The notes beneath the pieces are model-generated. The model was given only the letters and a program-made list of their open reading frames with translations. It ran no database searches and was not told the DNA's origin. 64,000 nt of DNA. Source: Dipteris shenzhenensis (Eukaryota; Polypodiophyta; Polypodiopsida; Gleicheniales). The stretch lies in assembly GCA_047967505.1 (NCBI GenBank), contig CM106541.1. One strand, given 5' to 3'. The position numbers and the translations under genes are program-made. Positions 22,185 to 34,069 of the stretch are shown piece after piece (the stretch's first letter is position 1; each line of letters begins with the position of its first letter).

Positions 22185-25100
22185 TCATCCTAATCCCATG
22201 ATGTGGCGGCAATGTGCAAACCGCTCTGTAGGCAAGCTCTTAGTGAGCAAATCTGCAGGATTATCATCAGTATGCACCTTCACAAGCTCAAGTCGCTTGT
22301 CTTCCAGTACCTCCCTGATGAAATATTTCACATCTATGTGCTTGGTCTTCTGATGAAAGACCGGATTCTTTGCCAACATGATAGCACTCTGACTATCACA
22401 ATGCAAAACTGGCATATCTCCTGTAATGCCCAAATCTCCCACCAGCCGAGTAAGCCATATTGCTTCCTTGCAAGCCTCAGTGGCTGCAACATATTCAGCT
22501 TCAGTAGTTGAGAGTGCAACGCATTTCTGCAACCGAGACACCCATGATATAGCACCTCCTGCAAATGTGAAAATATAACCGGTAGTAGACTTCCGGTTAT
22601 CTGCATTCCCTGCATAGTCTGAATCTGTAAAACCATGCACCAATGCATCTTGCCTACCATAGCATATGCACAAGTCTTTGGTACCCTTGAGATACCTCAA
22701 GACAACTTTCACTGCTTCCCAGTGCCGCTTGCCTGGATTTGCCATATACCTGCTGATGACTCCCACCACAAAAGCAATATCCGGACGAGTGGCAACCATG
22801 GCATACATCAAAGAACCAACTGCAGATGCATACGGAACTTTGGCCATTTCAGCCTTATCATCATCTGATCTGGGGCTATCCTTACTGTTGAGTTTTAAAT
22901 GTGGAGGCAACGGGGTACTAATAGACTTCCCCCCCTCCATTTTAAACCTCTACAGTACTTTGTCAATGTACTCCTTCTGTGACAGAAACAAAAGTCCCTT
23001 GGACCTGTCACGAGTAATCCGCATGCCAAGAATATGATTTGCATCACCCAAGTCTTTCATGTCAAAAGACTTATGCAGTTGTTTCTTCAAAGCACTAATC
23101 TCCTGCTGAGATTTACTGGCAATCAGCATGTCATCCACATATAGAATGAGTAGCATCAAGCTGCCATCCTTTGCCCGTTTGGTGTACAAGCAATGATCGG
23201 TCTCACACCTATGATACCCTTGGGACTGCATGAAGGCATCAAACTTCTTGTACCATTCTCTTGGCGCCTGCTTGAGTCCATACAAGCTCCTCTTGAGCTT
23301 ACACACAAGCTGCTCTTTCCCTTTAACAGCATATCCCTCTGGCTGACTCATATAGATCTCATCATGGAGATCTCCGTGAAGAAAAGCAGTCTTCACATCC
23401 ATCTGACATAAATCCATGTCCTCATGTGAGCAACAAGAGCTAACACTGCTCTCAAAGTAGTCATCTTGACTACAGGGGAAAAAATCTCATCAAAGTCAAT
23501 GCCCTTCTCTTGCTTAAATCCCTTGGCAACCAATCTGGCCTTATACCTCGGTAAAGCATTTGAATCCACTTTGACTTTGTAAACCCACTTGCATGGCAAA
23601 ACTTTTCTGCCTGCAGGTAGCTGCACCAAGTCCCATGTATCATTTTGAAGTAGGGAGTCCATTTCTGACTGCATGGCTTTCTCCCACTTCTTTTTCTCTG
23701 TTCTTCCCATAGCTTCCTTGAAGCTGGAAGGCTCACCACAATCTGTCAGCATAATAAAATCAGCCACATTATTGGCTCCTGGAACAAACCTATCAGGAGG
23801 CCGTTGTACACGGGTGCTCCTCCTAACAAAATGTTCCGGATTAGGCTGCTGTCTAGCCTGTTCGTCATGCATGACGGGTGGCTGTACCACCATATCTGGC
23901 TGTTCTACAGCCCCATTTGCTGGCATATCCAGTGATGCATCATTGGCAAAATTATCTGGCTGATTTTCAGCCTGTATACCCTCTTGAACAGGGTTATCTG
24001 CAGCAGCCTGCTGCTGCATATTAATGGGCATTCTTTGCTGTCCGACATCATCATAAATAACCCTCCTGTATTCCACAGGTTGCACGGGTTCTTTGTGTAC
24101 ACTATCCTCTTTAAAGATGACATCATTGCTGCGTATAATCTTCCGTTTAACGGGATCCCATAACCTGTACCCCATTTCACCTTCGTCACCATAACCCATA
24201 AAGATGCATCTGAAAGACTTTGGCTCCAGTTTGGTGCGCAGTTCTTTGCGTACATGAGCAAAGCACTCGCAGCCAAACACACGTAAGTGCTTATATGAGG
24301 GTGGCTTGCCAGACCACACCTCCTCTGGCACTTTCAACTCCAAATCCTTGTTTGGCGACCTGTTAATAATGTGAACTGCTGTTTGCACGGCTTCTGCCCA
24401 AAAGCCATGGGGCAATGCAGCATAAGACAACATACATCGAACTTTCTCCTGAATAGTTCGATTCATCCGCTCACTTACACCATTTTGAGATGCATTATGA
24501 GGGGCTGTGAGTTCCTGTTTAATGCCCTTAGCTTCGCAAAACTGCACAAAAGCATGTGACACATACTCACCCCCATTATCGGATCTGAGGCATTTCAGCC
24601 TACGACCTGTCCGATTTTCAACCTGAGCGACAAACTTCTTGAAAGCATCTAAGGCATCGCTTTTATGCTTCAAGAAATAGACCCACACTTTGCGTGTGGC
24701 ATCATCAATAAAAGTAATGAAATACTTTGCACCCCCTAGTGATAACTGTGGCATTTCACACAAATCAGTATGCACTAGATCAAGCGGTGCTCTATTCTGG
24801 GGAGTTCTCCTCTTATGAGGAGTCACAGAATGCTTGCCAAATATGCAATGATCACAAGTAGGCAAATCTGAAAAAGAAAGAGACGGCAGATAACCCAAAC
24901 GTGACAGTTCTTGCATTCCTTTAACAGACATGTGTCCCAACCGGCTATGCCACAATGAAACCTTTGGCAGCTCGGTTATGGCAACAACATGATTACCCAC
25001 ACTGGAAACATAAAGAGGGTACAAGGTATCACTCTTATAACCCTCAGCCACTACAACCTGACCATCAGTAATCACCCATTTGGAATCCCCAAATATGGTG

Positions 25101-26293
25101 TGGTAACCACTGTCATCCAACAAGCCAGTGCTAATCAGATTTTTCTTGATTTGCGGCACATGGCGGACACCATCAAGCATAAATATGCGTCCATCAGGGA
25201 ATACTATCTGTATACTGCCAATCCCTGCAATCTGACATGCATAGTTGTTCCCAAGATGAACAACTCCATGAGTACCTGTGTAGGAAGTAAACCACTCCCT
25301 ATGAGGAGTAACATGAAAAGAAGCACCTGAATCCAAGAGCCAGGTGTGCATGTCATGGCCATCAATAACCAAAGTATGTGCAATTACAGCAGAAGAGCAT
25401 AAAACATCATGTCTGTCACTGTCACTATCCTCTGCTGCAACATTCACTGCATCCAAGTCATCTGCCTTGGCCTTGCCTTTGCCTTTGCTTCCACTGCCTG
25501 CATCCTTTGTTTCAACCTTCTTGGCTTTCTGATCCCGTATGAACTTGAAGCACTAAGACTTCACATGTCCCTTCTTGCCACAATAAAAGCATTCAATATC
25601 CTTTTTGCCACGGGACTGACTGCGGGATTTGGACTTACTAGCAGATCTCCCCTTCTGCTGAGTCCTGCCTCTATCCTGTACCTGCAAAGCATTTGAAGAC
25701 TTGCTGCCCATATTATTTTTACTGCTCATCTCCTCCATAAGGAGAGAGCTCTCCACATCAGCATACATAAGAATGACATTTGAATTTGACAGGGTGGTCT
25801 TGAAAGTGTCCCAACTCTCAGGGAGGGTACACAACAAGAAGGTAGCCTTGAACTCCTCATCAAGGTTCAACCCCTGTGCAATCAGCTGTGTAAAGATGGC
25901 ATTGAACTCACTCAAGTGTGAGGTCATAGTTGTACCTTCCTTCATGCGAAGATCAACCAGCTTCTTCAACCAATAAACCTTACTGGCTGAACTCTTTTGG
26001 GCATACAACTCTGCTAGCCTCTGCCATAGGCCATAAGAGGTCTTTTCAGCCTGAACATTGAACACAAGAGTATCAGAAATAGTAAGCATGATAGCTGCCC
26101 TTGCGGACAAATCAAGCTCTTCCCATTCATCATCTGCCATGTCAGATGGCTTGACACCCTTCACCCTTATGGGCTTAGAAATCTTCTTTAACAGAAGTAC
26201 ATTCAAACATTGTTCTGCCCATAATGCATAATTGTGTGCTCCTTCCAATTTTTTTATGTTCAGAATTGATGATTCACTTCCCCCTGATGCCAT
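22185..26293 (-). pseudogene. Nearly open gag-pol polyprotein of copia element D
   Basis: Gag opens at 26293 with a copia N-terminus (KKLEGAHNYALWAEQ). The zinc knuckle CFYCGKKGHVKS is cut by a TAG at 25555-25553, where a tryptophan would sit before the last cysteine; the next open stretch is in the same frame. The protease has LDSGASFHVTP (near 25325). Integrase HHCC and DDE regions lie at 25000-24400, and the RT N-terminus reaches 23400. There a small frameshift moves reading to 23417-22950, which keeps YVDDMLIASK (near 23135). A TAG at 22949-22947 interrupts the RT-RNase H linker. RNase H (22940-22185) keeps STTEAEYVAATEA. The lesions are two stops and one shift; the rest is well preserved. 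Confidence 0.92.
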
Positions 26294-27889
26294 ATCAGAT
26301 AAGGAAAGTACCTGACTCCATGTAAGTCAAAAAAAAATGACTGAATAAAGTTCTGATTTCTCAGAAAAACCTGCTCTATCAAGAGCCAGAAGCACTCACA
26401 ATAGTGCTGTTTTTACTGTCAAAAAAGATCTGCAGCAAAACAGTAAATGTCCCTCCAGCCACTGTACCTTCTGACACACTGTACCGTGCTCAAATAGGCA
26501 TAAAACAGTAACTCCAGAATGCTGCAGCTGTTCCACAAGCGCTTTAACAGTGCATCATCAGCTGACAAAGCACAAAACACTGCTGTAAACACTGCTGTCC
26601 TGATCACTTCTCCCACCTCAGATGAGGTATTGCACTGATTTAATATGCATAAACCACTTGGCATACACTGTTTTGTTCACTGAAAAAAAAAGGCTCCAGA
26701 CACTTCAGCCTGTCACAAACCTGCAATAGAAAATGGGATAAATCCCAAACAATCACCCTTCTGCCAAGGGGATAAAAGGCATCTGAAGATCTCTGACAGT
26801 AACCCAAGTGCTCTCAAGCAAAATCTGGGCAAAAGCCCCTTGATTTGACACCTGTACCAAGTGAAAAACAACCTCAACAATGAGGGATAAGGCATACAAT
26901 GTGCAAATCTCTCTGACAAAATCAACTAACAGTATAATGCATATACTGCCCTGTGTAGAAGTGACATACACAGATCCCAACGTACAAACACTCAATGAGG
27001 AACCTTTTGAGCACTGTCAACGATGGACACTTAGGGACCGAGTAAACTCGATGCGCCCTGGCCAAGCGTGGCTCAACTAAGGTTCTCTGAGTGTTGCACA
27101 AGAAATGTGACCTGCAAGAAAATGTCACCTCCACACTGCGGAAATCGAGACAAATGTGTGCACTCTGGCACCACACTACCTCAAGGCATACAAAGCATCA
27201 ACTGCCGGGCAAAAGCCCTATGATATGCTCACCCGTAAACTGAGATTCAAACCAGCATATATCCTCTGTCAAATGCATAAATTCCGATATCTGTGCACAA
27301 GTCCTCTTCCAAACAGGAGGGAAATAAAAGAAAAGTACTTGCTATACTTCACGCAATACAATGCACCTCGGAAAAATTCCAAATCTCCTCGCTGTACCTG
27401 CTGTACTTTTCTCAAAATTTGAGATTTTCTTCCTCCTCGAATGCTTCCTAGGCTTGCGTGCCTAGATGCACGTTCAGTTGCACTCGTGCTGCACACAACT
27501 CGTATTCCAACTGTACCAACTGTACTAGTGCTGTACTAGCTGTACCTGTTATACTTTCAGCTCGTGTACTTGTGCAGAGTACGAAAAAAAATTTCCAAAC
27601 AAAAACCTTCCTTGACGCAGATCCCTGACGAAGAAGTTTCTTGCGCTGCTCCCAATCGAAAAAGGCACCTCCCTGTCGCAGTCCGTACGGCGATCCGTAC
27701 GGTACGATCGACAGTACGGTGGCCGTACGGATGTACGGACGACCGTACGTCCGTACACGATTCGATGCCCAACTACGCCCACGCGCTGCCTGCACGCTGC
27801 CCGTGCTGCTGCCTGCGCTGCTGCCTGCACTGAGGATAGGTAGAGGTAGAGGGGGTGGGTAGGCAGGGGTAGAGGGGGAAGAGTGGCTG
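26294..27889 (-). other. Long leader of element D, rich in GTAC words
   Basis: About 1.6 kb of untranslated sequence. The distal part (27390-27760) is strikingly rich in GTAC, ending in a cluster of CCGTACGG-like palindromes at 27682-27757. No coding motif was seen. Confidence 0.6.
27682..27757. repeat. Cluster of CCGTACGG-like palindromes
   Basis: About eight GTAC cores occur in 76 bp, most extended to CGTACGG or CCGTACGG, with variable spacing. Each is self-complementary, so RNA from the element could fold here. Confidence 0.8.
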
Positions 27890-27901
27890 GCTCTGATACC
27901 A
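27890..27901 (-). other. Primer-binding site (initiator Met tRNA) of element D
   Basis: TGGTATCAGAGC on the minus strand, two bases from the LTR end. Confidence 0.85.
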
Positions 27902-27903
27902 GT

Positions 27904-28103
27904 TGAAAGGGAAGGAAGGAGAAGTACAACAGGGAGAGAGAGAGAGGGAGAGGAGTGACTCAAAATGCGGGTGTGAAGTGATGAGCCACACCACAAACTC
28001 TTTAGTTTTATTAGGATTAGGTTTTTCACCCTATGACTGTCTTAAGACAGTCATAGGTGTCATATCTTTAATAAAGGGGTGGCAATGTGCCTTTACCCCA
28101 ACA
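27904..28103 (-). repeat. 5' LTR of element D
   Basis: On the element's strand it begins TGTTGGGGTAAAG and ends CCCTTTCA. It contains a purine-rich GA run and a near-palindrome GACTGTCTTAAGACAGTC. Confidence 0.92.
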
Positions 28104-28108
28104 TAGAT

Positions 28109-28380
28109 GAGGGGAGTAGGGGAGGTAGGGAGGCAGAGAGGGGGAGGGAGAGGGAGAAGAGAGTATAGAAGTGAGGGAGGAGAGTGGGAGGGATCGGGAG
28201 AGGAGAAGGATCGTAGCGGGTCTTAGGGAGAGGGAGGTGAGGCAGTAGTGAGAGGGAAGGAGGGCTGAGGGAGAGGCGTGAGAGCCAAGGAAGTGGCTGA
28301 GAGCTCTGAGAGGAAGTGGCGAGAGGCGGAGGGGAGAGTAGTGACAGAGCAGAAAGCTACGAGACAAAGGGATACGGAGG
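28109..28380. repeat. Purine-rich low-complexity tract
   Basis: The plus strand is almost all A and G (GGGAGG, GAGAGG words) for about 250 bp. It was the target of element D, whose duplication TAGAT starts it. No gene seen. Confidence 0.6.
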
Positions 28381-28540
28381 AATTTGAGTGCTTAGGTTAA
28401 TACGTTAATTTGAGAAAATGCTTAGGTTAATTAAGTGAAAGGTGATGTATAATTAATTGAATAGTGCCTGGGCGCGATTAGAGGTGGACATGCCATTTAC
28501 TTAGTAGTAAAAATGGCAATAGCCAAGGCACTTATACTTC

Positions 28541-28601
28541 TTTTCAAAGATTTAGGCATGGCAATTCTATTACAAGAATTGCCATGCCTAGATCTTGAAA
28601 A
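28541..28601. repeat. Near-perfect short inverted repeat (hairpin)
   Basis: Arms 28541-28568 and 28575-28601 pair with one bulge and one mismatch around a 6-base loop (ATTACA). The core AGGCATGGCAATTCT is exact. The loop is too short for a typical plant miRNA precursor; a palindromic mini-element end is more likely. Confidence 0.8.
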
Positions 28602-30460
28602 ATATGGATGATAACAACGTAATAATCCCGCAGAATCCATAAAATCTTGGAAATGCACGTAGAGAAAAATTGTTTCCTATCCCAATAGCACAATCTTTAA
28701 ACAAATCGGTTGGACCTCTCCCTTTGCCATGCATGTGTATTATAAGTTTTTTCACATTTCATGCATAGCTAAACGTATGTGTCTCTGCTCAGCTTGAGGA
28801 AGTCATAAGCAAAAAAGCATAATGACAGAATTTGACGTCTCTTGTTCTACGACAGGAATATACCATGGAACATGGTAAAATAGTTCCAATAAGAAATAAC
28901 TTAACCAGAAGATGGTATGTGCAAGCTAGAACTAGACCAATGAACATAGACTTGCTCTAAAGGAAAAGTAAGTCCGTCCCTGTGATTGAAAGGTGGACAT
29001 AGGCACATGGAAGAGCATCACACATAAAAGGACTTTTTTATATGGAAAGACTTGCTAAACCTTTTAAACCTGAAGCGAGGTGATGAAGTTTGGAGTATGA
29101 AGGGAAACGAAACAAACTAAGCACACAATCAAAGCAAGCCAAAGAAGAGGTTTTGTTTGCATTAATGGCGTTGGAAACTATGCAGGCAGCCAGAAATCTT
29201 GACTAGCCTATGCATACTACTGGACCTGGGTTCTCTTTCCATCCAACCCTTCCACTTATCAATCTCATACCGTTAACATTGCCACCTATCAGTAACCCGA
29301 GGAATACCAAGCATTACCATGAACATATGCCATTGAAACATGCCAAATATTTACAGCATTTAAAGAACACCAAAGGTAACATGGACAGAGCTACACCATA
29401 AAAGCATCCATCAAGAAAAGAGATGAACTGGTTAAGAAAAGGGACACCAAAAGATATGCAAAGATTGCACCTAGGATGAGATGATGTGAGGCTGAAACCA
29501 CATTTGCAGTAGCTACAATTATCGGAGAAGAACATTGACAAAAAATATCGCTGCATCCCCATTGGCCCTTAATCAGTTAGATAAAAATGCAAGTACTACT
29601 TCACCCTGCCGTACAAAAAAAGAGATTGCGCTACTAATCAACGTTCTCATACCCCAAAACTGGATTAGGTGATCATGCTTGATTGGAGCTGCAGACTGCT
29701 TATTTCATTCTCAATCATGTACAGAGATAATGACAAGACAGTAAATTTTCAATTCCCAAATATCCATAAATACAAATGCAAAGCAGTGCCTGCAAAGCTT
29801 AAAGAAGCAAAGGTTTTCACAAACTCCAATTCACAGGAGAAAAAAAACGAGGCCTAGTACAAATCAAGAATGACTCAAGCTTGGGGACATAGCTTTTACA
29901 CTACTCTACCTGTGACCCCAACAGTGAGGGTTCAGCAGAGGAAAAATGTCTCCAGTTCAAGCCACTCGGAAAAAAAACCCACTAAATCATCAGCCACCTA
30001 AGGGGCTTACCATAATCTTTGGGCAATTGAAAACCGTCTTGTTAAACCAAATCTTTCGATGCCACCAGAAAAAAAAGAGATCACTAAACACAGCTTCAAT
30101 GGTGGCACCAAGACTCAAATATCAGTTTTGGACTGGGTGAAAGATGTGATATACAATTCTCAAATCTGGGTTCTGGATCTTCCCGACCTCCAGAACCAAG
30201 TTTTATCTGCAAAAATTTCAGTTTGGTTAGTAAGCTAGACTAGGAGAAAAAACATGTGTTGCGGACTGTGCATGCATTTTGTACACTATCTCCACCTAAC
30301 AGATTGCCCAGTATAACTTAACCACAACCCAGAACTGGTGCCGGGTACCACAGACTATCAAGAAAACAGATAGCTGACCCCCCCCTCCCCCCTAAGGCTG
30401 CTATTGCTTGCTTTCCCACAGTGGCCTTTTCCACACAGCATTACGTTCAAGATCTTTCCA
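28602..30460. other. AT-rich spacer, no gene recognised
   Basis: No coding domain, LTR or RNA gene was recognised on either strand. It is similar in character to the P450 introns. Confidence 0.4.
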
Positions 30461-30464
30461 TGCA

Positions 30465-30775
30465 TGAAGTCTGCCCAAACATTTGAACCTGAGAGTTGGA
30501 GAGTGAGTTCAGTTATCAATCTCATGATACTCACCAACGATCAAAATCCATTGACCATAACATGTATACCAGCAATAGCTACTATGACACAGACCATCAT
30601 AAGCAGCAACAGTAATGGATGCAGACCACTGTATAAAGATAGAAACTCGCACATACAGACAGACACATCTGCCACCCACTCACACAGGTATTTGCACCAA
30701 GTATCTGTCCAAACTCTAGAGGTGAAGGGCAAAGTCAATCAGAATGACAGCTGATACTTACAGAGAAAGCCACGT
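30465..30775 (+). repeat. Diverged copy of the unclassified interspersed repeat X
   Basis: It shares ordered blocks with the better copies at 47508 and 53262: AGCTACTATGACA, a GATGCAGACCA-like block, ACACATACA-rich DNA, and a GAGGTGAAGGGCA block. Heavily diverged. Confidence 0.5.
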
Positions 30776-31347
30776 TTCAGAATGCAAAAAGTGCTTTCAA
30801 ACCTTTGAAAGCATACCCTTCAGACTTCACAATTGGAATGGAAAGCAGAATGCGCCTTCACTACATGAGCATATGGAAACAAGGTCACAGGTACTCTCTA
30901 ACAAGCATGGCGACTACGCTATTCTACACGCTTTTATGTGCTATATCTCTTCGAGTGTAGAAGCCTGTTGTTAATGAACTTGGACGTACCTGACCTACAA
31001 AGCATTGTAAGAGATTGCAAGACATGCATTGCAGGCCCTCCCATCCATCCCTATACATACCACATGGACTGTATCTACTGTTTTCCAGGCTTCAGCAATG
31101 AGCTGGATGAATACAAGACTTCCACAACCCCTATGGAAGGCAATCTCCTTCCTTCAAACTGCAGGAAAAGGATGAAGATTTCTGTAAGCTGCTGCTTCCA
31201 ATGTGATGATGAGGAAGACAGAGGCCTGTTCCAGCTGTTCGCCTGAGACTTGGTGAAGTGTGATTTTAGAATTTGTGGATGACCCGACTTAAAAGATTGC
31301 ACCTGTCGCCTTCACTACATGAGCATATGGAAACAAGCTCACTTGCT

Positions 31348-31485
31348 AACATCTAGATGAATCCAGGAACATGCCCAAACTCATCCTCTAAAAATAAAAC
31401 ACATAGTGCAGTTTAAATCTCACGATAGTCACTCATAGGATTGAAAACCATAAACTCCATCACGCATAGCAGGGACTAGCTACTA
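31348..31485 (+). repeat. Truncated copy of interspersed repeat X
   Basis: It matches the first 140 bp of the copy at 47508, including GATGAATCCAGGAACAT and GCAGGGACTAGCTACTATGA, and stops abruptly at 31485. Confidence 0.8.
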
Positions 31486-31556
31486 TGACCATGTGCTTGT
31501 GGAAAGAGCGTGAATGGCCATGCTGCCTCGGTGTTTTTGAAGGTAATGTCTCCATT

Positions 31557-31770
31557 CTATAGGACGGCTCCGCTGCCATAAATGAGGTCATGTTTCACTC
31601 AGGTCAGCTGTGCTGCCAATTTAGTTCATCTCTGCCAAGGGTGGTTATGCTTTGGCTTGCCATGCTGCCTATAGGACCGCTCTGCTGGCATGATTGAGCA
31701 GGCCATGCCGCCACTCATATCAGCTCTGCTGTTAATATGCCTTAATCTGCCAAGCCCAAGCCATTATGCA
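31557..31770. repeat. Two-copy diverged tandem repeat (about 110 bp)
   Basis: Each unit starts TATAGGAC.GCT and contains CTGCTG and CATGCTGCC/CATGCCGCC words. The copies are at about 31557-31668 and 31669-31770. Confidence 0.5.
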
Positions 31771-32039
31771 CAGCAGAAAATATGTTCAACCCGCAAGATC
31801 AGATACTGTTCTGGATCCTACTCAATATATGCACACAAGCATGTGTAAAACTTCACGCTCAGATCTGGAAATAGACATAGAGGTATTGTAACAAAAGCAT
31901 AAATGGATATGTCCCGGAAATAGGACCAAACTAGATACAAAAGTGAACTACACCATGTGGACACCAGTATGCTGCCCCACTGTTGCTAAATCTGAGATCT
32001 ACAAGTGTTACCGATCCTCCATCTTTCTCCTTCTGCATG

Positions 32040-32260
32040 ATTTTCCTTCTTCAACTGCAATTGCATGCCACGTGTGCAGGGTGGTCGTCGTAGAAGCATT
32101 TCTTCTTGCCTACACCCTTTGACGAGTCCCCTGCCTCATCTGAAGAGTCACCATCAACCTTCCCTTGTCCAAGCTTACCCTTGTTCTTTCCCTTTCCTTT
32201 GCCACCATTATATCTTCAGTACTACTTCATCCAAGCCTTCTCTTGGAGCAACAATGGACT
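32040..32260 (-). pseudogene. Copia gag zinc-knuckle fragment, copy 1
   Basis: The minus strand encodes a lysine/glycine-rich run, an acidic stretch, then CFYDDHPAHVACNC, a damaged CCHC zinc knuckle whose second cysteine is lost, followed by a stop. A related copy lies at 33571-33785 in the same orientation; both end at the same place. Confidence 0.6.
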
Positions 32261-32523
32261 CAGGAAGAATTGCCACCACCAGCAGTCGTATTGGCTGACA
32301 CGGATCAGTTTGTGGGAGAACATGCCCCACCCCAAAAAGAAAAAAACATTGCCAACCTGTAGCAGCCCTGCTAGCCAACCAATCCAGCTCCAAGGGCCTA
32401 TATATGCCCCATCTTCATGGCGCCTTCCTGCCTATTTGTAGGGCTAGTTCCAGCACCACCTGCCCCTCCAATGGGGCTCTGCAACTGCAGCCTACCTGCC
32501 CTATACAAGGGCCCATGCATGGG

Positions 32524-32998
32524 TGTCACATGCACCAGGGTCAAGCCCAGGTGGCAGTGACAACTGGCTGCCTGGCCTGCCTGAAATGGCCCAAAAGGGC
32601 CTGGTTTTATAGGCAAGGGCCAGCAGCCTGGTCGGCCAAAACCAACCAGCCAGTCAGTTGTGCTGGCCCAAGGTTGGCTGGTTACCAGCCCTATATAAGG
32701 GGCCTTCAGCCCCCCTTTTCACTCACTCAGCTTCCTCAGTTCAGGACTCAGCTCCCAGAGTCCAGCAGCACTTCCAGCCAGCACAAGTGCGAGGTTTGGG
32801 TGTCTTATTACGGCAGCATAGTTCCCTCTCCCGCACGTTGTAGTTAGGGGAGTGGTAACCATGTATGCCGATTTGGCAACCATGTACAAATAAAGCAGTG
32901 TACTATAGTTAGGTAAAGCTCTCGTGTGTGTCTCTCATGCTTGAGTTTGCCTTTTATATTCATCTATTTTTCCGCACAACAAGTCTCCGCATGTTACA
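32524..32998 (+). repeat. LTR-like block related to the solo LTR in P450 intron 4
   Basis: It starts TGTCACATGCACC and ends GCATGTTACA, the same termini as the 1,170-bp solo LTR at 48364-49533. It has a TATA-like CTATATAAGG at 32691. Much of the interior is shorter, and the five flanking bases do not match, so it is a deleted or recombined copy. Confidence 0.5.
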
Positions 32999-33570
32999 GT
33001 GGACCAACAGATGGCCAACACCATGGCTGTCCCATGGACAGATATGTGTTTGATTAGATGGATCTCATTATTTGTGCGGCCCACATGTCAGCCAATGTGC
33101 TGCCCATTTGGCAGACCCTCTATCCCTCATCATCGCCCCTAGCTTTCTATAGGTTTCACTCCCCTGTGCTCTCCTCATATGGGGCCTTACATGTGGGGAG
33201 TTGAATGTATTTCTCTAAACGCCCCCTCTCAAAGAGCCGCAACCACTTCGTGAAGGTGGACGACAGCATGTGTTGCTTATCATTGGCGGAGAGCTGAACT
33301 TGGAAAAGATGGAGTTTGAGATACAGGCGTTGGACCAGATTTGAAGGGGCCTTCGATGAGTTTTGAACGCCCTTCTGAGAGGGAAAATGGAGCAGATGCT
33401 TAGAGACGTGATTATATTTCTGTACACCAAGGCTGAATGTCTGACATCTGCACAGTCACCCTGCTGTTTGCATATGGATGCTTGGAACAACCACCAAGGT
33501 TAGTTCCTCAAACACCACATTTGCCTCTGGTTCCTCCTTTGAGGTTGGTTGTCCTCCTCCTCCTACTGAT
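32999..33570. other. No gene recognised
   Basis: Spacer between an LTR-like block and a gag fragment. A 91-codon minus-strand frame (33490-33215) shows no known domain. Confidence 0.4.
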
Positions 33571-33785
33571 TTGCCATCTTCAATCTAAAATCACATGCTA
33601 TGTGTCAAGGCCGGTCATGGTAGAAGCATTTCCAATGTCTCATCCAAAGAGTCACCATCCAGCCTCCCTTGTCCAAACTTACCCTTGTTTTGTTCTGCTT
33701 TCTTTGCCAGATGTAGCATACGCCTTCTCATTACCATTACATATATTGTACTACTTCATCTGAGCCTTCTCTTGGAGCAACAATG
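33571..33785 (-). pseudogene. Copia gag fragment, copy 2
   Basis: Direct repeat of 32040-32260, more decayed and with the zinc knuckle no longer readable. Shared words include TGTCCAA.CTTACCCTTGTT and CTTCTCTTGGAGCAACAATGG. Confidence 0.55.
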
Positions 33786-34069
33786 GGCTGTGCCTTAGGG
33801 GAGGAGCTCCAAAATGCCTTTTACAGCACCCTTTCTGCTGTAGTTTTCTGCTCCATTGATGAGCTCTACACTGAGCCAAGGGCTACTGGAAACACTGCTT
33901 GCAGGTGCCTTTACCACACCCTCCTGCTACTAACTTTGCCAATGCAAGTGTCTGGAATGCACCCTCTAATGGGTGAAATACTTGTGCTTCTGCCCACTGG
34001 GTGCCTTTTACATGGCTGAATGCCCCTCCAATCAGCTGACTGGCCTACTGTTCAGCCAACCAGCATGTG

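Larger units (their letters stand above)
21882..28103 (-). mobile_element. Ty1/copia LTR retrotransposon D, full length, few lesions
   Basis: LTRs at 21882-22086 and 27904-28103 (205 and 200 bp) are flanked by the perfect target duplication TAGAT (21877-21881 and 28104-28108). A primer-binding site and a polypurine tract are in place. The interior encodes gag, protease, integrase, RT and RNase H in copia order, with only three disabling lesions seen. The LTRs differ by a few indels and bases near their right-hand ends. The leader between primer site and gag is about 1.6 kb. Confidence 0.93.

Noticed and set aside
28541-28601. miRNA precursor
   Set aside because: The 6-base loop is too small and the stem is only 27 bp; typical plant precursors are longer.
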